A stretch of DNA of 64,000 nucleotides from Diplosphaera chodatii (lineage: Eukaryota; Chlorophyta; Trebouxiophyceae; Prasiolales; Stichococcaceae), in the NCBI GenBank assembly GCA_032358165.1, contig JAALGY010000015.1, positions 3,100,001 to 3,164,000 on the forward strand. Reading direction: 5' to 3'. A program made the translations under genes and the position numbers. Below the pieces are notes generated by a model, which was given only the letters and a program-made list of their open reading frames with translations, did no database searches and was not told the DNA's origin. Position 1 is the first letter of the stretch. Each line of letters opens with the position of its first letter. Shown here piece after piece: positions 36,581-47,756 of this stretch.

Positions 36581-39400
36581 ATGATGCCGGGCACGACAAC
36601 AGGCTGCGACCAGGCCACCCAGTCCGCTGGCCGCGTATCCCAGCAGCAGCAGCAGCAGCCACAACTGCGGCCACAGCAGGAGCCCAAGGGACAGAATGAA
36701 GCGCCTGGCGGGGACGCCCACCCGCTGCAACGCAGCCGCCGCTGGGCTCCGCCGGGGCAGCAGTCCCCGATCTGGCAGCTGCCCCTCGCTGCTCTGCCGC
36801 AGCCAGCCCCTGTGAGTGCTGCCGCTGATGGTGCGCCGGCTGCCCCAGGCACCGCGGCCCAGCCAGTCAGCAGATCAGACGCTGCGGGTCCAGCAACCGC
36901 CCCAGCAGCTGTATCAGCAGCCCCCGCGCCCGCCTCGCAGCGAGATGCGTCGCCCACATCAGCGGTCGCCGCCGCCGCCAGCCCGCTGCCGCTGCTGCAG
37001 AAGCTGGTGGCCCCCCTGCCGCCTGCCACGGCCCCGGTGGCGTCAGCAGCGCCGCTGGTGGCCACGGCTACGGCGCCGCCAGCGCCCACGGCGGCGCAGC
37101 CCCCGCAGCCCCCAGCACTGGCAGCCCGCCAGACCACCGCCGCCCCTTCGGCTGCTGCAACTGACACCCCCGCAGCAGCGAGCGCTGGGACGAAGGTGCC
37201 GCCAGAGCAGCCACCAGCGCCGGCACAGCCCATTGCTGCAGCGCCTGCAGGCGCCGCCCCGCAGCAGAAGTCCCCAGACGCAGCTGCAGTGCCAGCTCCA
37301 GCACGACAGCCTGTCACAGAGGCAGCTGGCAACGCGCCCAGTCCAGCACCGACGCAGCAGGCTGCAGGGCAGCAGACAGCAGCGCAGCCACCAGCAGCAA
37401 AGCATTCGGCTGCCCCGGCAGATGCCACAGCTGCTGGCAAGGCATCGACTGTCACAGAACCGGCAAAGCCGCAGCCGCCCGCGCCGCCTCCCACGGCAGC
37501 GGTGACACAGCCTCAGCAGCAGCAGCCCAAGGCAGCGGGCGAGCCACCGAAGCCTGCGCAGCCGCAGCAGCCAAAAGCAGCTGGTGAAGCACCCAAGCCT
37601 GCCCAGCTGCTGCAGCCGCCCAAGGCAGCTGGCGAGGCTGCAAAGCCTGCACAGGCGCCGCAGCAGCCCAAGGCAGCAGGGGAGGCTGCGAAGCCTGCCC
37701 AGCCGCTGCAGCCGCCCAAGGGAGCTGGCGAGGCGGCAAAGCCTGCACAGCCGACGCAGCAGCCCAAGGCAGCAGGGGAGGCTGCGAAGCCTGCGCAGCC
37801 ACCACAACAGCCCAAGACAGCAGGGGAAGTTGTAAAGCCCGCACAGCCGCCGCCCAAGCCGCCTTTGCAGCAGCAGCCGAAGGCGCCGGCGGCGGCGCCC
37901 CAACAGCCGCCGCCGCCGCCGCCGGCAAAGAAGTCGCAGCAGCAGGGGCCGCCCAAGAACGCGACCCCGCCGACGCGCCAGCCGGCGGCGCAGCCCGAGA
38001 AGGCAAAGCCGCTGCCCGAGCCGCTGCCGCCCGCGGCCGCCGCCTTTGCCGGCGTGGCGCAGCAGCTGCGGGCAGGCCTGAGGGCTGCCCAGGGCGACGC
38101 GGCGGAGAAGATAACGCTCAAGGTGCAGCAGCTGGGCGCATCAATGGAGGCGGCGGTGGCGCTCCCCTTGGCGCCGGCCCCGGGCGGCCTCGCAGCAGCA
38201 GGCAGCAAACTCGCTGCCGCCACAGCCGCCAGCAGCAGCAGCAAGCCTGCCAGCAGCGGCGCTAAGCCCGCAGGCCCCGCGGGCAAGCCCAAAGCGCCCC
38301 AGCTGGCGGCGGCGGCGGCCGCGCCGGCGCCGCAGGTCACGCGCGGGGGCCTGGTGCTGCGGCCGGACCCACCGGTGCCCCCGTCCCTCATGGGCAGCCG
38401 CACCACCGCTGCCGGCGCCGGCAGCAAGGCCCCCGGCAAGCCCGCCGCCGCGAAAGCAGGCGCCCGGCCCGCCGGCAAGGCTGCGGGGCAGCCGCCCAGC
38501 GCCGCCGCCGCGAAGCTGGCCGGCCTGGCGGCGGGGGCGGATGACGACGACGACGAGGAGGAGGCGAAGCCCCGCAAGCCGGACCGCTCGGCGGCCGCGG
38601 CGCGCACGGTGGCCATGATCGCCGACACGCTGGCGACGGGGTACCGGCGGCTGGGCGTCACGCTGGTGACCTTCGACTACCGGGGCGCGGCCGCCGCCGG
38701 CGTGCAGGCGGCGCTGGTGGGCATCCGCGACGCCGACTACGCGGAGTTCGGGCGCGCCACCGGGGCGGCGGTCTCGGTGGGCATCCGCTCGGCGTCAAAC
38801 GCGGCGACGGGCGCGTACGCGGCGCTGTACGGCCTGCAGCCGGCGGCAGTGCAGGCGGCGCTGAACGACGCGCTCGCCGCCGCCGGCCGCCAGCTGGCGG
38901 ACGGCTGGGCATTTGTGCGGCGGGAGGTGCTGGAGCTGGAGCGGGGGGTGGAGGAATTCGACGCGAAGAGGGAGTTGCAGCGGGCGGAGCAGGCGCTACA
39001 GGGGGCGGAGCAGTTCGTGGAGTCCGAGCTGGACCCGGCGCAGAACCCCGCGCTGGCCACGGCCGAGGCGGACATCTGGGAGGTGCTGAGGACGGCGCTG
39101 GTGACCAAGCCCTACGACGAGATCGTGGCGCCGGTAGCAAGCCGGGTGCAGTCGGCGGCCGGGGCGGCTGGGGGCTGGCTGCAGTCAAAGGGCTTTGGCG
39201 GCGGGGAGGGTGGCAGGGGAAGTGATGTGGGACTGGCAGAGGGGCGGGTGCCTGCAGTGCTGCGGGCGCCTGCGACAGCGGCAACCAGCACCAGCGCAGA
39301 GCGCAGCGCTGGTGACAAGACAAATGGCAGCGGCAACAGTGCAGGCAGCAGCAGCAGCAGCAGAGCTGGGCAGGCACCAGCGCCTGTACCGGCAATGTAG
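36581..39400 (+). CDS. Intronless Pro/Ala/Gln-rich protein of unknown function
   Basis: A single open frame of 939 codons from the first in-frame ATG to TAG, without introns in an otherwise intron-dense region. Residues 1-~665 are low-complexity Ala/Pro/Gln/Lys, including seven copies of a 16-residue Lys-Pro-Ala-rich repeat. A short acidic run (DDDDDEEE) precedes a better-ordered C-terminal part (~670-860). That part has a conserved-looking stretch (DTLATGYRRLGVTLVTFDY) and Ala-rich amphipathic helices with a coiled-coil-like segment (VLELERGVEEFDAKRELQRA). A Gly/Ser-rich tail ends the protein. No known domain was recognised. Opposite-strand frames of 250-382 codons here are by-products of GC-rich triplet composition. 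Confidence 0.65.
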   Translation: MMPGTTTGCDQATQSAGRVSQQQQQQPQLRPQQEPKGQNEAPGGDAHPLQRSRRWAPPGQQSPIWQLPLAALPQPAPVSAAADGAPAAPGTAAQPVSRSDAAGPATAPAAVSAAPAPASQRDASPTSAVAAAASPLPLLQKLVAPLPPATAPVASAAPLVATATAPPAPTAAQPPQPPALAARQTTAAPSAAATDTPAAASAGTKVPPEQPPAPAQPIAAAPAGAAPQQKSPDAAAVPAPARQPVTEAAGNAPSPAPTQQAAGQQTAAQPPAAKHSAAPADATAAGKASTVTEPAKPQPPAPPPTAAVTQPQQQQPKAAGEPPKPAQPQQPKAAGEAPKPAQLLQPPKAAGEAAKPAQAPQQPKAAGEAAKPAQPLQPPKGAGEAAKPAQPTQQPKAAGEAAKPAQPPQQPKTAGEVVKPAQPPPKPPLQQQPKAPAAAPQQPPPPPPAKKSQQQGPPKNATPPTRQPAAQPEKAKPLPEPLPPAAAAFAGVAQQLRAGLRAAQGDAAEKITLKVQQLGASMEAAVALPLAPAPGGLAAAGSKLAAATAASSSSKPASSGAKPAGPAGKPKAPQLAAAAAAPAPQVTRGGLVLRPDPPVPPSLMGSRTTAAGAGSKAPGKPAAAKAGARPAGKAAGQPPSAAAAKLAGLAAGADDDDDEEEAKPRKPDRSAAAARTVAMIADTLATGYRRLGVTLVTFDYRGAAAAGVQAALVGIRDADYAEFGRATGAAVSVGIRSASNAATGAYAALYGLQPAAVQAALNDALAAAGRQLADGWAFVRREVLELERGVEEFDAKRELQRAEQALQGAEQFVESELDPAQNPALATAEADIWEVLRTALVTKPYDEIVAPVASRVQSAAGAAGGWLQSKGFGGGEGGRGSDVGLAEGRVPAVLRAPATAATSTSAERSAGDKTNGSGNSAGSSSSSRAGQAPAPVPAM
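37520..37855 (+). repeat. 48-bp minisatellite, about seven coding copies
   Basis: About seven tandem units of 48 bp encode variants of QQPKAAGEAAKPAQPP. The third and last residues vary (APQ, PLQ, PTQ, PPQ). The frame is kept across all units, and the array lies within the low-complexity half of the intronless gene. Confidence 0.8.
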
Positions 39401-40147
39401 CTTTAGACAAAGATTGTTGGTGCTGCAGCAGAGATAGATGCGAGCGAGATGTGAAAACACTGTGGATTGGCTGCCTAGGTACGAATTGTTGCTGAGTTGG
39501 GGGATTCGATGAACAGTATTTTGATGGTGTGTACGGTACGGTGCTGCAAGAAATGTTGAACCATCGGCATCCACCTGAATGTCGCCTGATGTAGCAGAGA
39601 GTGCTTTTTAATGTGCTTCGAACAGAGCGGCCATTATGTCAGGCATGGGCTACACCTTGCATGGAGCGCGCCTGTGTGCCCTGTGTGCGCTGTGCAGCAT
39701 GCAGTGCTTCCAGCAGGCCTGAAGTCGAAGACACCGCAGACAGATGGTCATGCATTTGATACATTGACACAAACGTATATCTGTCAGCCTGCCAGTCGAC
39801 GGGTAGCAGCCATGAACCTTCGCGTCCGCGGGCCTGCATCGCAGGCCACGCTTTCAGGTGGGATCCGTTGCCCAGCGTTCGCAGGAACCTTCCAGCACAA
39901 CCTGCTGTCTCGCGCCGCAGGACACCAGGAGGTTTCGACCTATTCACGCGTCTGGCAGCTCGTGCAAATGCGTGACATGATAAAGTGGCAAGTCATATGG
40001 GCTAATACATGGTGCGGCGTGACACCATGACAGTAGTAGGATGGGCACAGTGCGCCGGCAAGCCTTCGCGCACCTTGCCGTCACATCGACTGTGATACAA
40101 AGACCGTTTGACAGCTGTTATCTAGCAGCCGTGGCCCCGAGGTCAGC
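39401..40147. other. Intergenic region upstream of the OTU1 gene
   Basis: 747 bp between the intronless gene and the OTU1-like start codon. No exon with a recognisable domain. It should carry the 3' UTR of the former and the promoter of the latter. Confidence 0.45.
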
Positions 40148-43100
40148 ATGCGGAAGCGCCTGCTGCGTGCGCCGTGCAGCGACTGTATATAAGCTGCTTG
40201 ACATAGGCTTCAGAAGCTGTCGACAGGAGCACTGCTGGGCTCTCTCTTGTAAAACCACTTCATGGCCCGAACCACAGCACCCTAAGGCATCGCCGCACCC
40301 ATCACTCGTCAGCCATGGCATAGATGTAGCCGCTGCATGCAGGTGTGGAGCCCGACCTCAGCATCGCGGACTTCCAGGCACTGCTGGCGGAGCGCACTGG
40401 TGTGGCGGCGGCGCAGCAGGAGGTGCTGACCGGCTTCCCGCCGGCCCCGCTGCAGGTGAGGAGCACTGGAACACGAGGGTGCACGCACTGCACAGGTGCA
40501 CTCAAGGCCTCCTGACCGCATGCCGTCTGCGACCTCCTAACCTTGCTATGTACCCTGAAGTAAGCAGCAGTTACAGCATTGCATGCAGCTGACTTCCACT
40601 GCATGTATGCTTGCAGCTGGAGGGCTTGGGCGACGGGGCGACGGTGGCGGCGCTGCCGCTGCGCAACGGCGAGTCGCTGACGGTGCGCGTGCGGACCGAC
40701 GGCGGCGGCGGCAGCGGCGGTGGCGCAGGAGACCCACCCACAGCTCCGCGGCCGGCGCCGGGCACCTCATCGGCAGCAGGAGCGGCAGCAGCGTCATCAG
40801 CGCCGCCAGCGCCAGCAGCATCTACGTCAGGCGGCGCCTCAGCAGGTGGACCAGCACCCGCCACTGCCCTCGGAGACTTCAGCAGCCGCAGCGGCAGCGC
40901 TGCTCAGCAGTCCGGCGGGGCATCCGCACCCGCCGGCCCGCCGCCGGTGCTGCCGCAGCACTCGGCTCCGCAGCTCTCAGGTGAGCTGCATTACAGCTAT
41001 TAGTGCAGCTGTGAGGTGCAACGACAGCCGCCCTCCTTGTGGCAGTTTGCTTCCAAAACAGCGTGTCACTCATTGACCGCTAGGTTCGTCACTGACAATG
41101 GCATGCGCATGCGGCCCCTAGCTGAGGTTGCCTTCATTTGATGTCACCAACTCTGCAGCTTGATGTGTTGGCGACGAACACCTTGCCAATCTGAGAGCTG
41201 GCACAGATGCTTGATGTGCTCTTCGGTCGTAGCCGAGGGCACTGTGTGTCATATGTAGGCGGGGGCACTGGTGCAGGCAGTCAAGCCGGAGAGCCAGCAG
41301 TCAGCAGCAGCGGCGCAGCCCCCGACTGGGCGGCACAGCAGATGGTGCGCCTGTGAAACCATCCTGATGCGCATTGCGACGCACTGGTGCCCTTTTCTGC
41401 ATCTGCTACTCTGCCCTGTCTTGGGAGCGTGCAGAAGGAAAGCCATGAGACAACAATTAGCTACAGGGGACAGCCTGCCGTTCAAGAGCGTCTGCTGCTG
41501 CTGTGCCAGGCATGGAACGACTGTGATATGTCGTCAGCTTCGGGGTGGCGACTGTGCTGCCAGCATGCAGGACGAGGACGAAGCTCTTGCGCGCGCCATC
41601 GCAGCCTCGCTGGAGGACGCCCCTCCAGGTGGCGGCGGCGGCGGTGATGGTGATGCCGGACCCTCTTCTGCGCCCCCGCTGCCCGCAGGTGGCCTCCCAC
41701 CCCTCCTTCGTGCTGGGGCCCACACTGATGTGTGCTGCTGTGTGCTGTCCCTGCGTGACGGTTGAGTGCGAGCCCCAGCGCTGCTGAACCGCAGCCGGGC
41801 CTTCGAGAAGGCATCGCTGCCTGCAGAACAGGACGTGCTGTTGCTGAGGATCACGGCAGGCCAGTAGTTGGGTGCACACCTGTGAACTGTCTCATGGACG
41901 CTTGACCGACCGGTCTGCAGCCATGCACCGATGCCCACCGTCTGTGTGGGTGCATCCTGGCGTGAGCGGTTCTGGGGTTTTGCTTCATGCAGGCGGCTTT
42001 GACGCGGACTCCCGGCAGCGGCCCGACGGCTCGCTCATCGTCCGCCGGGTGCGCCCGATGTTGGTCGCCATGCCTCGGATGCGCTTCTTGCGGTGTCCAG
42101 AGCACCTAACAGTGCCTCGAATCCTGTCGTGGGCAGACCAGCTCATCGGGAGCATCATCTCGAAAGCAATTGTCTGACTGCGCAAGACTCGCGTGCATGA
42201 CTGTGGCCCAGCCCCATAGGGCCCTGTACGTTCGCCTTGCCATTATGTTGACACCTGTATTGGGGGCAGGTGATCGATGCGGACAACAGCTGCCTGTTCA
42301 ACGCGGTGGGGTACGTGATGGAGAATGGCAACCGGGGCTGCGCCGACAGGCTCAGGTCTGCACCCCTGCTCACAGCTGGCATAGTGTCCTTGGAAGCCCC
42401 TGCAACACTGCGCGCCTCCTGTCCACAAACAAGGCCAAGCACACTTGACGACACACGCTCCCTGATCGCCATGTTGCCACGCCCAACCAGCCGCATTCTT
42501 GGTGCGACACAGTCGAGCCCAAGGCAGGGCGCCGGTCTGACGAGTGTTGGCCATATGCAGGGCGCTGATCGCGCGCACGGTGGCGGACGACCCCGAGACG
42601 TTCACCGAGGCCTTCCTGGAGCGGCCCAACGCGGAGTACTGTGCCTGGATCCTGGACGAGGCGAAGTGGGGCGGCGCCATCGAGCTGTCCATCCTGTCCA
42701 AGTGCGCCCCGCACCTCCGCCTCACACTGGTTCCGGTAATCTGCTGCTGAACTATCCTGCACGAGCAGAAGTGGGGCTGCGCCATCGAGCTGTCCATCCT
42801 GTCCAAGTGCGCATCCTGAGTGCAGCTTCACTGTTGCATGTCGTATGATTAGGTCCTGCATGTCCAGCGTCAACAGGCGAAAGCAAGTGAGGCATCGCTT
42901 TCGAGCAGTCCATCCTGTCGAAGTACGAGTGCCCCGTGTGTTTCCCTTTGTATCTCCCTTTGCACTGGCTGGCATCTTGTCTGACACACAGGCGAGCAGG
43001 CATGACATGCCGCCATTGAGCTGTCATTATGTCAACGTGACCTGTGACGGCTGGCGTCAGTGTCAAGCAGTGCTGAAAGTACAGCAGTTGAGGGTGGAGA

Positions 43101-44242
43101 GGCAGAGGCAGCTTTGTATTTTGCTGGGGACCCCTCATGTTCAGTGTAAGATGATGGAGGACCTGCAAGTGTTGGCAGTGCTGAGACTGACTGGAATCAG
43201 TCTCATACCGCCTGCCGTTGCCTGCAGGTACTACGGCCGCGAGATCGCCGCCTACGACATCCAGACGCAGCGGTGCGACGTGTACGGCTCGGAGGAGGGC
43301 TACGAGCAGCGGGTCATGGTGCTGTACGACGGGCTGCACTACGACGCCCTGGCGCTGGCGGGTGCGCTGCTGATGGGCTGTGCTCAATGTAGACTGCAAG
43401 GCAGGGTGGAGGGGCCGGCAAGTTGGGGCACTCTAGTGTAGCAGGGGTTCTGCAAACGAGCGGATGCCACCAAAGCCCAAGATGAAACGACAGTCACGAT
43501 CCTCATGGATGCCCTCACGGCATCAACACTGCTGCTGCTGCTGCTGCTGATCTCATGCTGTGCTGGCTACCATCAACACCCAAATCTGACGGCCTAGACA
43601 GCCCCTGGCTGCAGCGTGGCCGGATGCGGCGGAGCGCCTCGATGTGACGGTGTTTCCATCGGAAGGCCCGGTGTGCCAGGAGGCGGCGAGGGGCGCGTCC
43701 GAGCTCGTGGCCCTGGCGCACGCGGCGCACGCGTTCACCAACACCGCCGACTTCACGCTGCGCTGCGGCGTGTGCCAGGTGAGGTTCAAGCCCTGAACCC
43801 TAGACCCTGTGACCTATGCTGATGAAGGCTTCGCGCAGTTTGTCTGCATACTGTGGTGTGGCGGCCGTTGGGCCAACACGCTGCTGCATGCCACAGCTGC
43901 GAGTCCTGCTGTGCTGCCGGGCAGCTGGCAGCATGGGGTTGCTGTGTGGTGGCAGCCGACGATGAACGGCACATGCTGCCGCCCTGCAGCAAGGCATCAG
44001 GGGGGAGGATGAGGCGCGGGAGCACGCGCGCCTGACCGGGCACCAGGTGGGTTTAGGGTTTAGGGTTTAATGTCAACACCACACGTTGCTCTGCACTGGC
44101 GCGCAACTGCGTCATGGCGCCGAGCTGTTTGTGGGCACGCCTGCACCCTGGCCCCTGCATCAATAGTCTTCATGGACTGCTGCTATTGCTGCCGCTGACA
44201 GCCTGCAACGCCTGCTTGCAGAACTTTCAGGAGTACCGATAG
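40148..44242 (+). CDS. OTU1/YOD1-type deubiquitinase
   Basis: Twelve exons, all in phase, 432 residues: 40148-40166, 40343-40455, 40617-40980, 41259-41344, 41571-41628, 41993-42048, 42270-42355, 42561-42701, 43228-43361, 43615-43778, 43990-44046, 44222-44242. Domain order: UBX-like N-terminus (MRKRLLR..DFQALLAERTGV, then GFPPAPLQ); Ala/Pro linker; a ubiquitin-interacting motif (DEDEALARAIAASLED); OTU cysteine-protease domain with catalytic Asp/Cys in DADNSCLFNAVGY, WGGAIELSILSKYYGREI and the catalytic His in LYDGLHYDAL; and a C-terminal C2H2 zinc finger (LRCGVCQ ... AREHARLTGHQNFQEYR). YOD1/OTU1 trims ubiquitin chains and works with the p97/Cdc48 ATPase in ER-associated degradation. The start is a 19-base first exon; it is supported by phase and by the family's basic N-terminus. 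The UIM is an addition not seen in yeast OTU1. Confidence 0.88.
42750..42935 (+). repeat. Partial copies of an OTU1 exon end in the following intron
   Basis: Bases ~42762-42812 repeat the 3' end and donor of exon 42561-42701 (KWGGAIELSILSK plus GTGCGC) with few changes. ~42893-42930 holds a second, more decayed copy. The same fragment recurs at 48776-48827, the left edge of the next duplicated unit. Confidence 0.75.
44050..44069 (+). repeat. Telomere-type repeat after a splice donor (unit A)
   Basis: About 2.5 units of TTTAGGG directly follow the donor of OTU1 exon 43990-44046 (CACCAG/GTGGG). This is the Arabidopsis-type telomere unit. Confidence 0.75.
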
Positions 44243-45479
44243 CACGGGCGGCCCCTGGGCAAGACAGCGAGCAAGACTTGTAGCCGAGGCTGCCGGCTGC
44301 CGGAACGGGGCTCCTGCTCGTGCAGCGTTTGAGTCCTGGTGTCCCTGGTGAAGCAGCGCAGTGGGTAGCATGTGCAACATGGCTGCAGAGTGTGCCGCAA
44401 GGAGAGTGGGGCCGCCGCAGGGCATTGGCCCCTGGCGCTGTCTCTGCAGACAGGGGTTGCAGCGAGCGACGCGGGTCCACTGCCCGGCTGCAGTGAACCT
44501 GCTGCACGAGCTTGTTGGCAGGCCACATATCTGGCGGCTGAAATGCCAGCTGGCACCACGGCAGCTACAGATGGCGCCTGCTAATGCGTGATGACAGGGG
44601 ATGTGGTGTATTCACCAGGAGGGTGTGCACATCGACGTGTGTTTGTAATGAGACACTGGCCCATCTGCCAAGGGGCATGCATGTTGTCACACTTCAACAA
44701 GTGCCAATTCGCATGCAGATGCGATCTCAAACACGCGCTACCAAATCTACGGTACTAGGTCCAAGGAGGCACAGTATCAACACTGAGAGGCAGCTACACT
44801 TTGCGGGCAGCGCAGCCCCCACACACCGACTTCTGGCCCAGACCTGCTTCCTGGCAAGCTTGGCTGTTGACCTGCATGCCTTCAAGGATTTAGCTGTTGC
44901 TCTGCTTCAGCAGGTGTTGAAAGAAGTATGCAGCACTGCAGTAAACATAGCGCCAGCTGGTCTGGCTGAATGCATGAGTATGGTAACATCCCAGCTGCAG
45001 CTGAGCTGCACGAGATTCAGGCTCCCTACATGCCCCTCACACTCTGTGCAACGTGTCTCAGGCACGGCCACATGTGTTGGTGATCTGCTGCTGTCTGAGA
45101 ACGCCTACCGCATGTGAGGCTGGGCGGTGCCGCCGGCAGAGGCGGTGCCGCTTGGCGGGGGCTGCTGAGCTCCTTTGCAAGCCGCCCCCGCGTTTGACAG
45201 CGTGCCGAGGTGACAGGCTGCACGGCCTTGCAAAGGTGCTTCACCTCTGCCAGTGAAGCCTACGCTGCCGCCACACGTTGAGCTGTGCTGCAGTGGTCCT
45301 TGCTACAGGGTGCGCTGCAGCGGACTGTGGCCACTTGCTGCTGAGGGCGTCTCCTGCCGCCATCCTGAACCTGGCGGCCTTGACATCACGCTGGACGGCT
45401 GCACAATAACCTGCTGCCGCGCTGGTCTGCTGGCTGGCCTACAGCTCAGCGAGTCGGCGCTGTCGTTCACTCTTGTGGA
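44243..45479. other. Region between OTU1 end and zinc-knuckle gene A end
   Basis: Convergent intergenic block of 1.2 kb, duplicated at ~50135-51350. Units C and D keep part of it (right of ~45000). Several short Cys-rich frames exist on the plus strand, but their stops are not conserved among copies. No gene is called. Confidence 0.4.
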
Positions 45480-47756
45480 TCAGCGGCGGCACCATTCTCG
45501 GCTCCCTGCCCGGCCCCACCTGCATCGTAGTGGGTCTGAGACAGTTGCCACTGGCTCAACACCCATGACATGCGTAGCAGGTGCAGGCCAAGGCCAGTGC
45601 AACTCGATGACAGTTGTCAAGTCAAGCGCAGTGTCAAGTCAGACTGCCCAGCACTCTGCCGCCAGAGTTATACACATTGTGGTGCCTGCTTAAGGCCGAA
45701 CCTTGCTGGTTCTTGCTCTTGCGTTCTCGCCATTTGCGTTGTGTGGCCGAGACGCAGGCCTTGCATGCGGCCCGCAACCCATCTGATGTAGATCGCAATG
45801 CATGAAATTCCCCAATTGCCTTATACTGCGGTCAACACCCAAGGTGCATCGTTTGAGACGTCAATAGGTATGGAGAGGTCGTGACAGACATGCGCCACTG
45901 CGCAGTTTAGCTGCTGGACATGCAGAGCGGTGCTGACTCACCTTGCCACACCTTGCACACCACTTTAGTTCAGCAACTGCTGACGACGGGGGTGCCTGTC
46001 TTTCCTGTTTAAAGGCGGTGTTGAATGCTCTGTCACAGTCGCAGCAGTAGCTCCTGAGTCCATCCGGCGTCTTCGTGTCGCAATTGAAGCGCAAGGCATC
46101 CCTGACCTGCAGCACAGTTGCAGGAAATTAGTTGCATTCCCAGGGACCAGCATCCCTAGGGACCAATGGATGGCCTGAGTCGGCTGCTGCTGGTGTGAAT
46201 GCATAGCAGCAGTATTCAAGCGGCAAGGCTTGCGTGCCACATGCAACAGACAGCATCATGGCACTTCATGCAGTCCACCAGAAGTGGCTTGGCTGCAAAC
46301 GCACCTCACCGCAGTCCAAGCATCTCTTTTCTGTCGGCAGTTCTGCTGACGACACGCTGAGGGCCCGGTATCGTTCGAGGTCGTACTCAGATTGGCATGC
46401 CCTACGACACATCACAAGCATCCGTCCGTCTGGCGGCACGTAGCAAATGAGCATGTACCGACACCTCCGGCCGTGACAGATGTTGGCATGCCGAATGCAG
46501 CCCAACATGCAGCTGACGCTGCTTGCTACGTTGGACATGGAATGACTTTTTCAACGCAATATGGCAGAGAACACTGTGCATTGTGTGTCAAGTGCCGCAG
46601 CACACTCCGCTATAAGCCAGCCGTGTGAGACAACAGTCTGTTGGACTGACGTCATGCTGTTGCCCAAACCTGCAGACAGGCTTGCGGCCAGAGCGCCTGG
46701 TGCGTCTGATGGCGAAGAAGTTGGCAGCCAGCCGCGCCTTGCACTGCCTGCACACCTGTGGCTCCAGGGTGGGCGGGTAGCCGCCGGACGCCGCCCGAGA
46801 CCTGCAGACAAACCAACTGCCGAGTAACTGGGCTATGCATTGTGCTCTTGATCATCATTGAGCATGTGACGGCCGTCTTTGGATGCAGGTCCCTGCATGG
46901 GAGCTGTGCTGTGGCAGATGTGCACACCACCCATTGAGCAGGTTCCCAACTGGTTGCCGGCAGAGGGTGCTCGGATGCCTGATTCAAGGGTTTCAGATAG
47001 ATTGACGTGCTATGCGAAAACTGACAAGCGTTTGCCAAGACATGTTGCGATCATAGATGCTGAAACGGGGTTGAATGTTGCATGCAGTACTCTGATGTCA
47101 TATCTAGTGGCCAGCGCAAATATTGTCACCTGCGCCGTTGGGGTCGACGCTGGGCATTCACCTCCGAGTTGCAGCCGAAGCACAATGGCGCTCGACCGTC
47201 TGGCTGCGACGGCCTGCGCGGGAACAGGCGGAGTGCGTACAGCTCGTTGCACTGCTGGCACCGCTTTGTGCTGCCGTGTGCAGCGTGCGGCTGCATGCTG
47301 TCCTGCTGTGCTGCGGCAGCTTGCTGCATGTCTGCTGCTGTTGGTGGTGGTGCTGCTGCTGCTGCTGTAGAGTCATCATCAGACACCAGTTGCCCCTGCG
47401 GCCACCCATGCATTGGCATGTCATCCTCTGCAGTCTGTGCGACAAGCTGACAGCCACCAACAACCATATAGGTGCAGTGGTCGCTGCTGCACACCTACCT
47501 CTGCATGGGTCTCTGTAGACTCGCCAAGAAGGTCCGCTGCCTTAGGCTTTGCGGCCACAAGACTGTTGGCCGCTCGCCGACACAATGTGCCTCTGCTGTG
47601 ACGGATGTTGTTGCCGTAAGCAATGCTGCCGTGCATGCAACGGGCGTGCTGCTGAGTGTGAGCTTGCAGGCTGGCCGGCTCTGCTGAGCGCTGGCAGCGG
47701 TGCACACTGCGGCATTGCTGCCGTGGAATCGCCGGGGCGAGGGCGCTGCATGACAT
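45480..47756 (-). CDS. Tandem zinc-knuckle (four CxxC...CxxC modules) protein, copy A
   Basis: Seven exons, all in phase: 47756-47499, 47434-47130, 46801-46670, 46401-46305, 46106-45942, 45819-45702, 45550-45480; 381 residues. An N-terminal region of ~130 residues (MSCSALAPAIPRQQC..., then an acidic/Ala-rich stretch) is followed by four Cys4 modules: KRCQQC...LCFGC, QVCRQC...VCRAC, KRCLDC...YCCDC and KWCARC...ACKAC. Spacing is ~19-22 residues between the CxxC pairs, often with F and DG in the loop, and basic linkers follow (NAQRR, QRKWRERK). The pattern resembles the small zinc ribbons found beside HNH-type nucleases (K.C..CG...pl..F......DGl...C..C). No nuclease core is present here, so nucleic-acid or protein binding is inference. 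The start ATG is conserved in all four copies. Confidence 0.8.

Noticed and set aside
36397..39410. Minus-strand frames of 365, 382 and 250 codons opposite the intronless gene
   Set aside because: Compositional shadows of Pro/Ala/Gln codons. They are Gly/Ala/Cys/Arg-rich, change frame repeatedly and show no domain.
43521..43541. CTG triplet runs (also near 49424, 53247, 58277) considered as coding poly-Gln/Leu or disease-type repeats
   Set aside because: Short runs of 6-8 units in introns or small linkers; CAG/CTG is common throughout this genome. Only the copy-number difference between duplicates is informative.
45250..45690. Plus-strand Cys-rich frame repeated in all units
   Set aside because: Start and stop positions are not conserved across the four copies, while the minus-strand last exon of the zinc-knuckle gene is.
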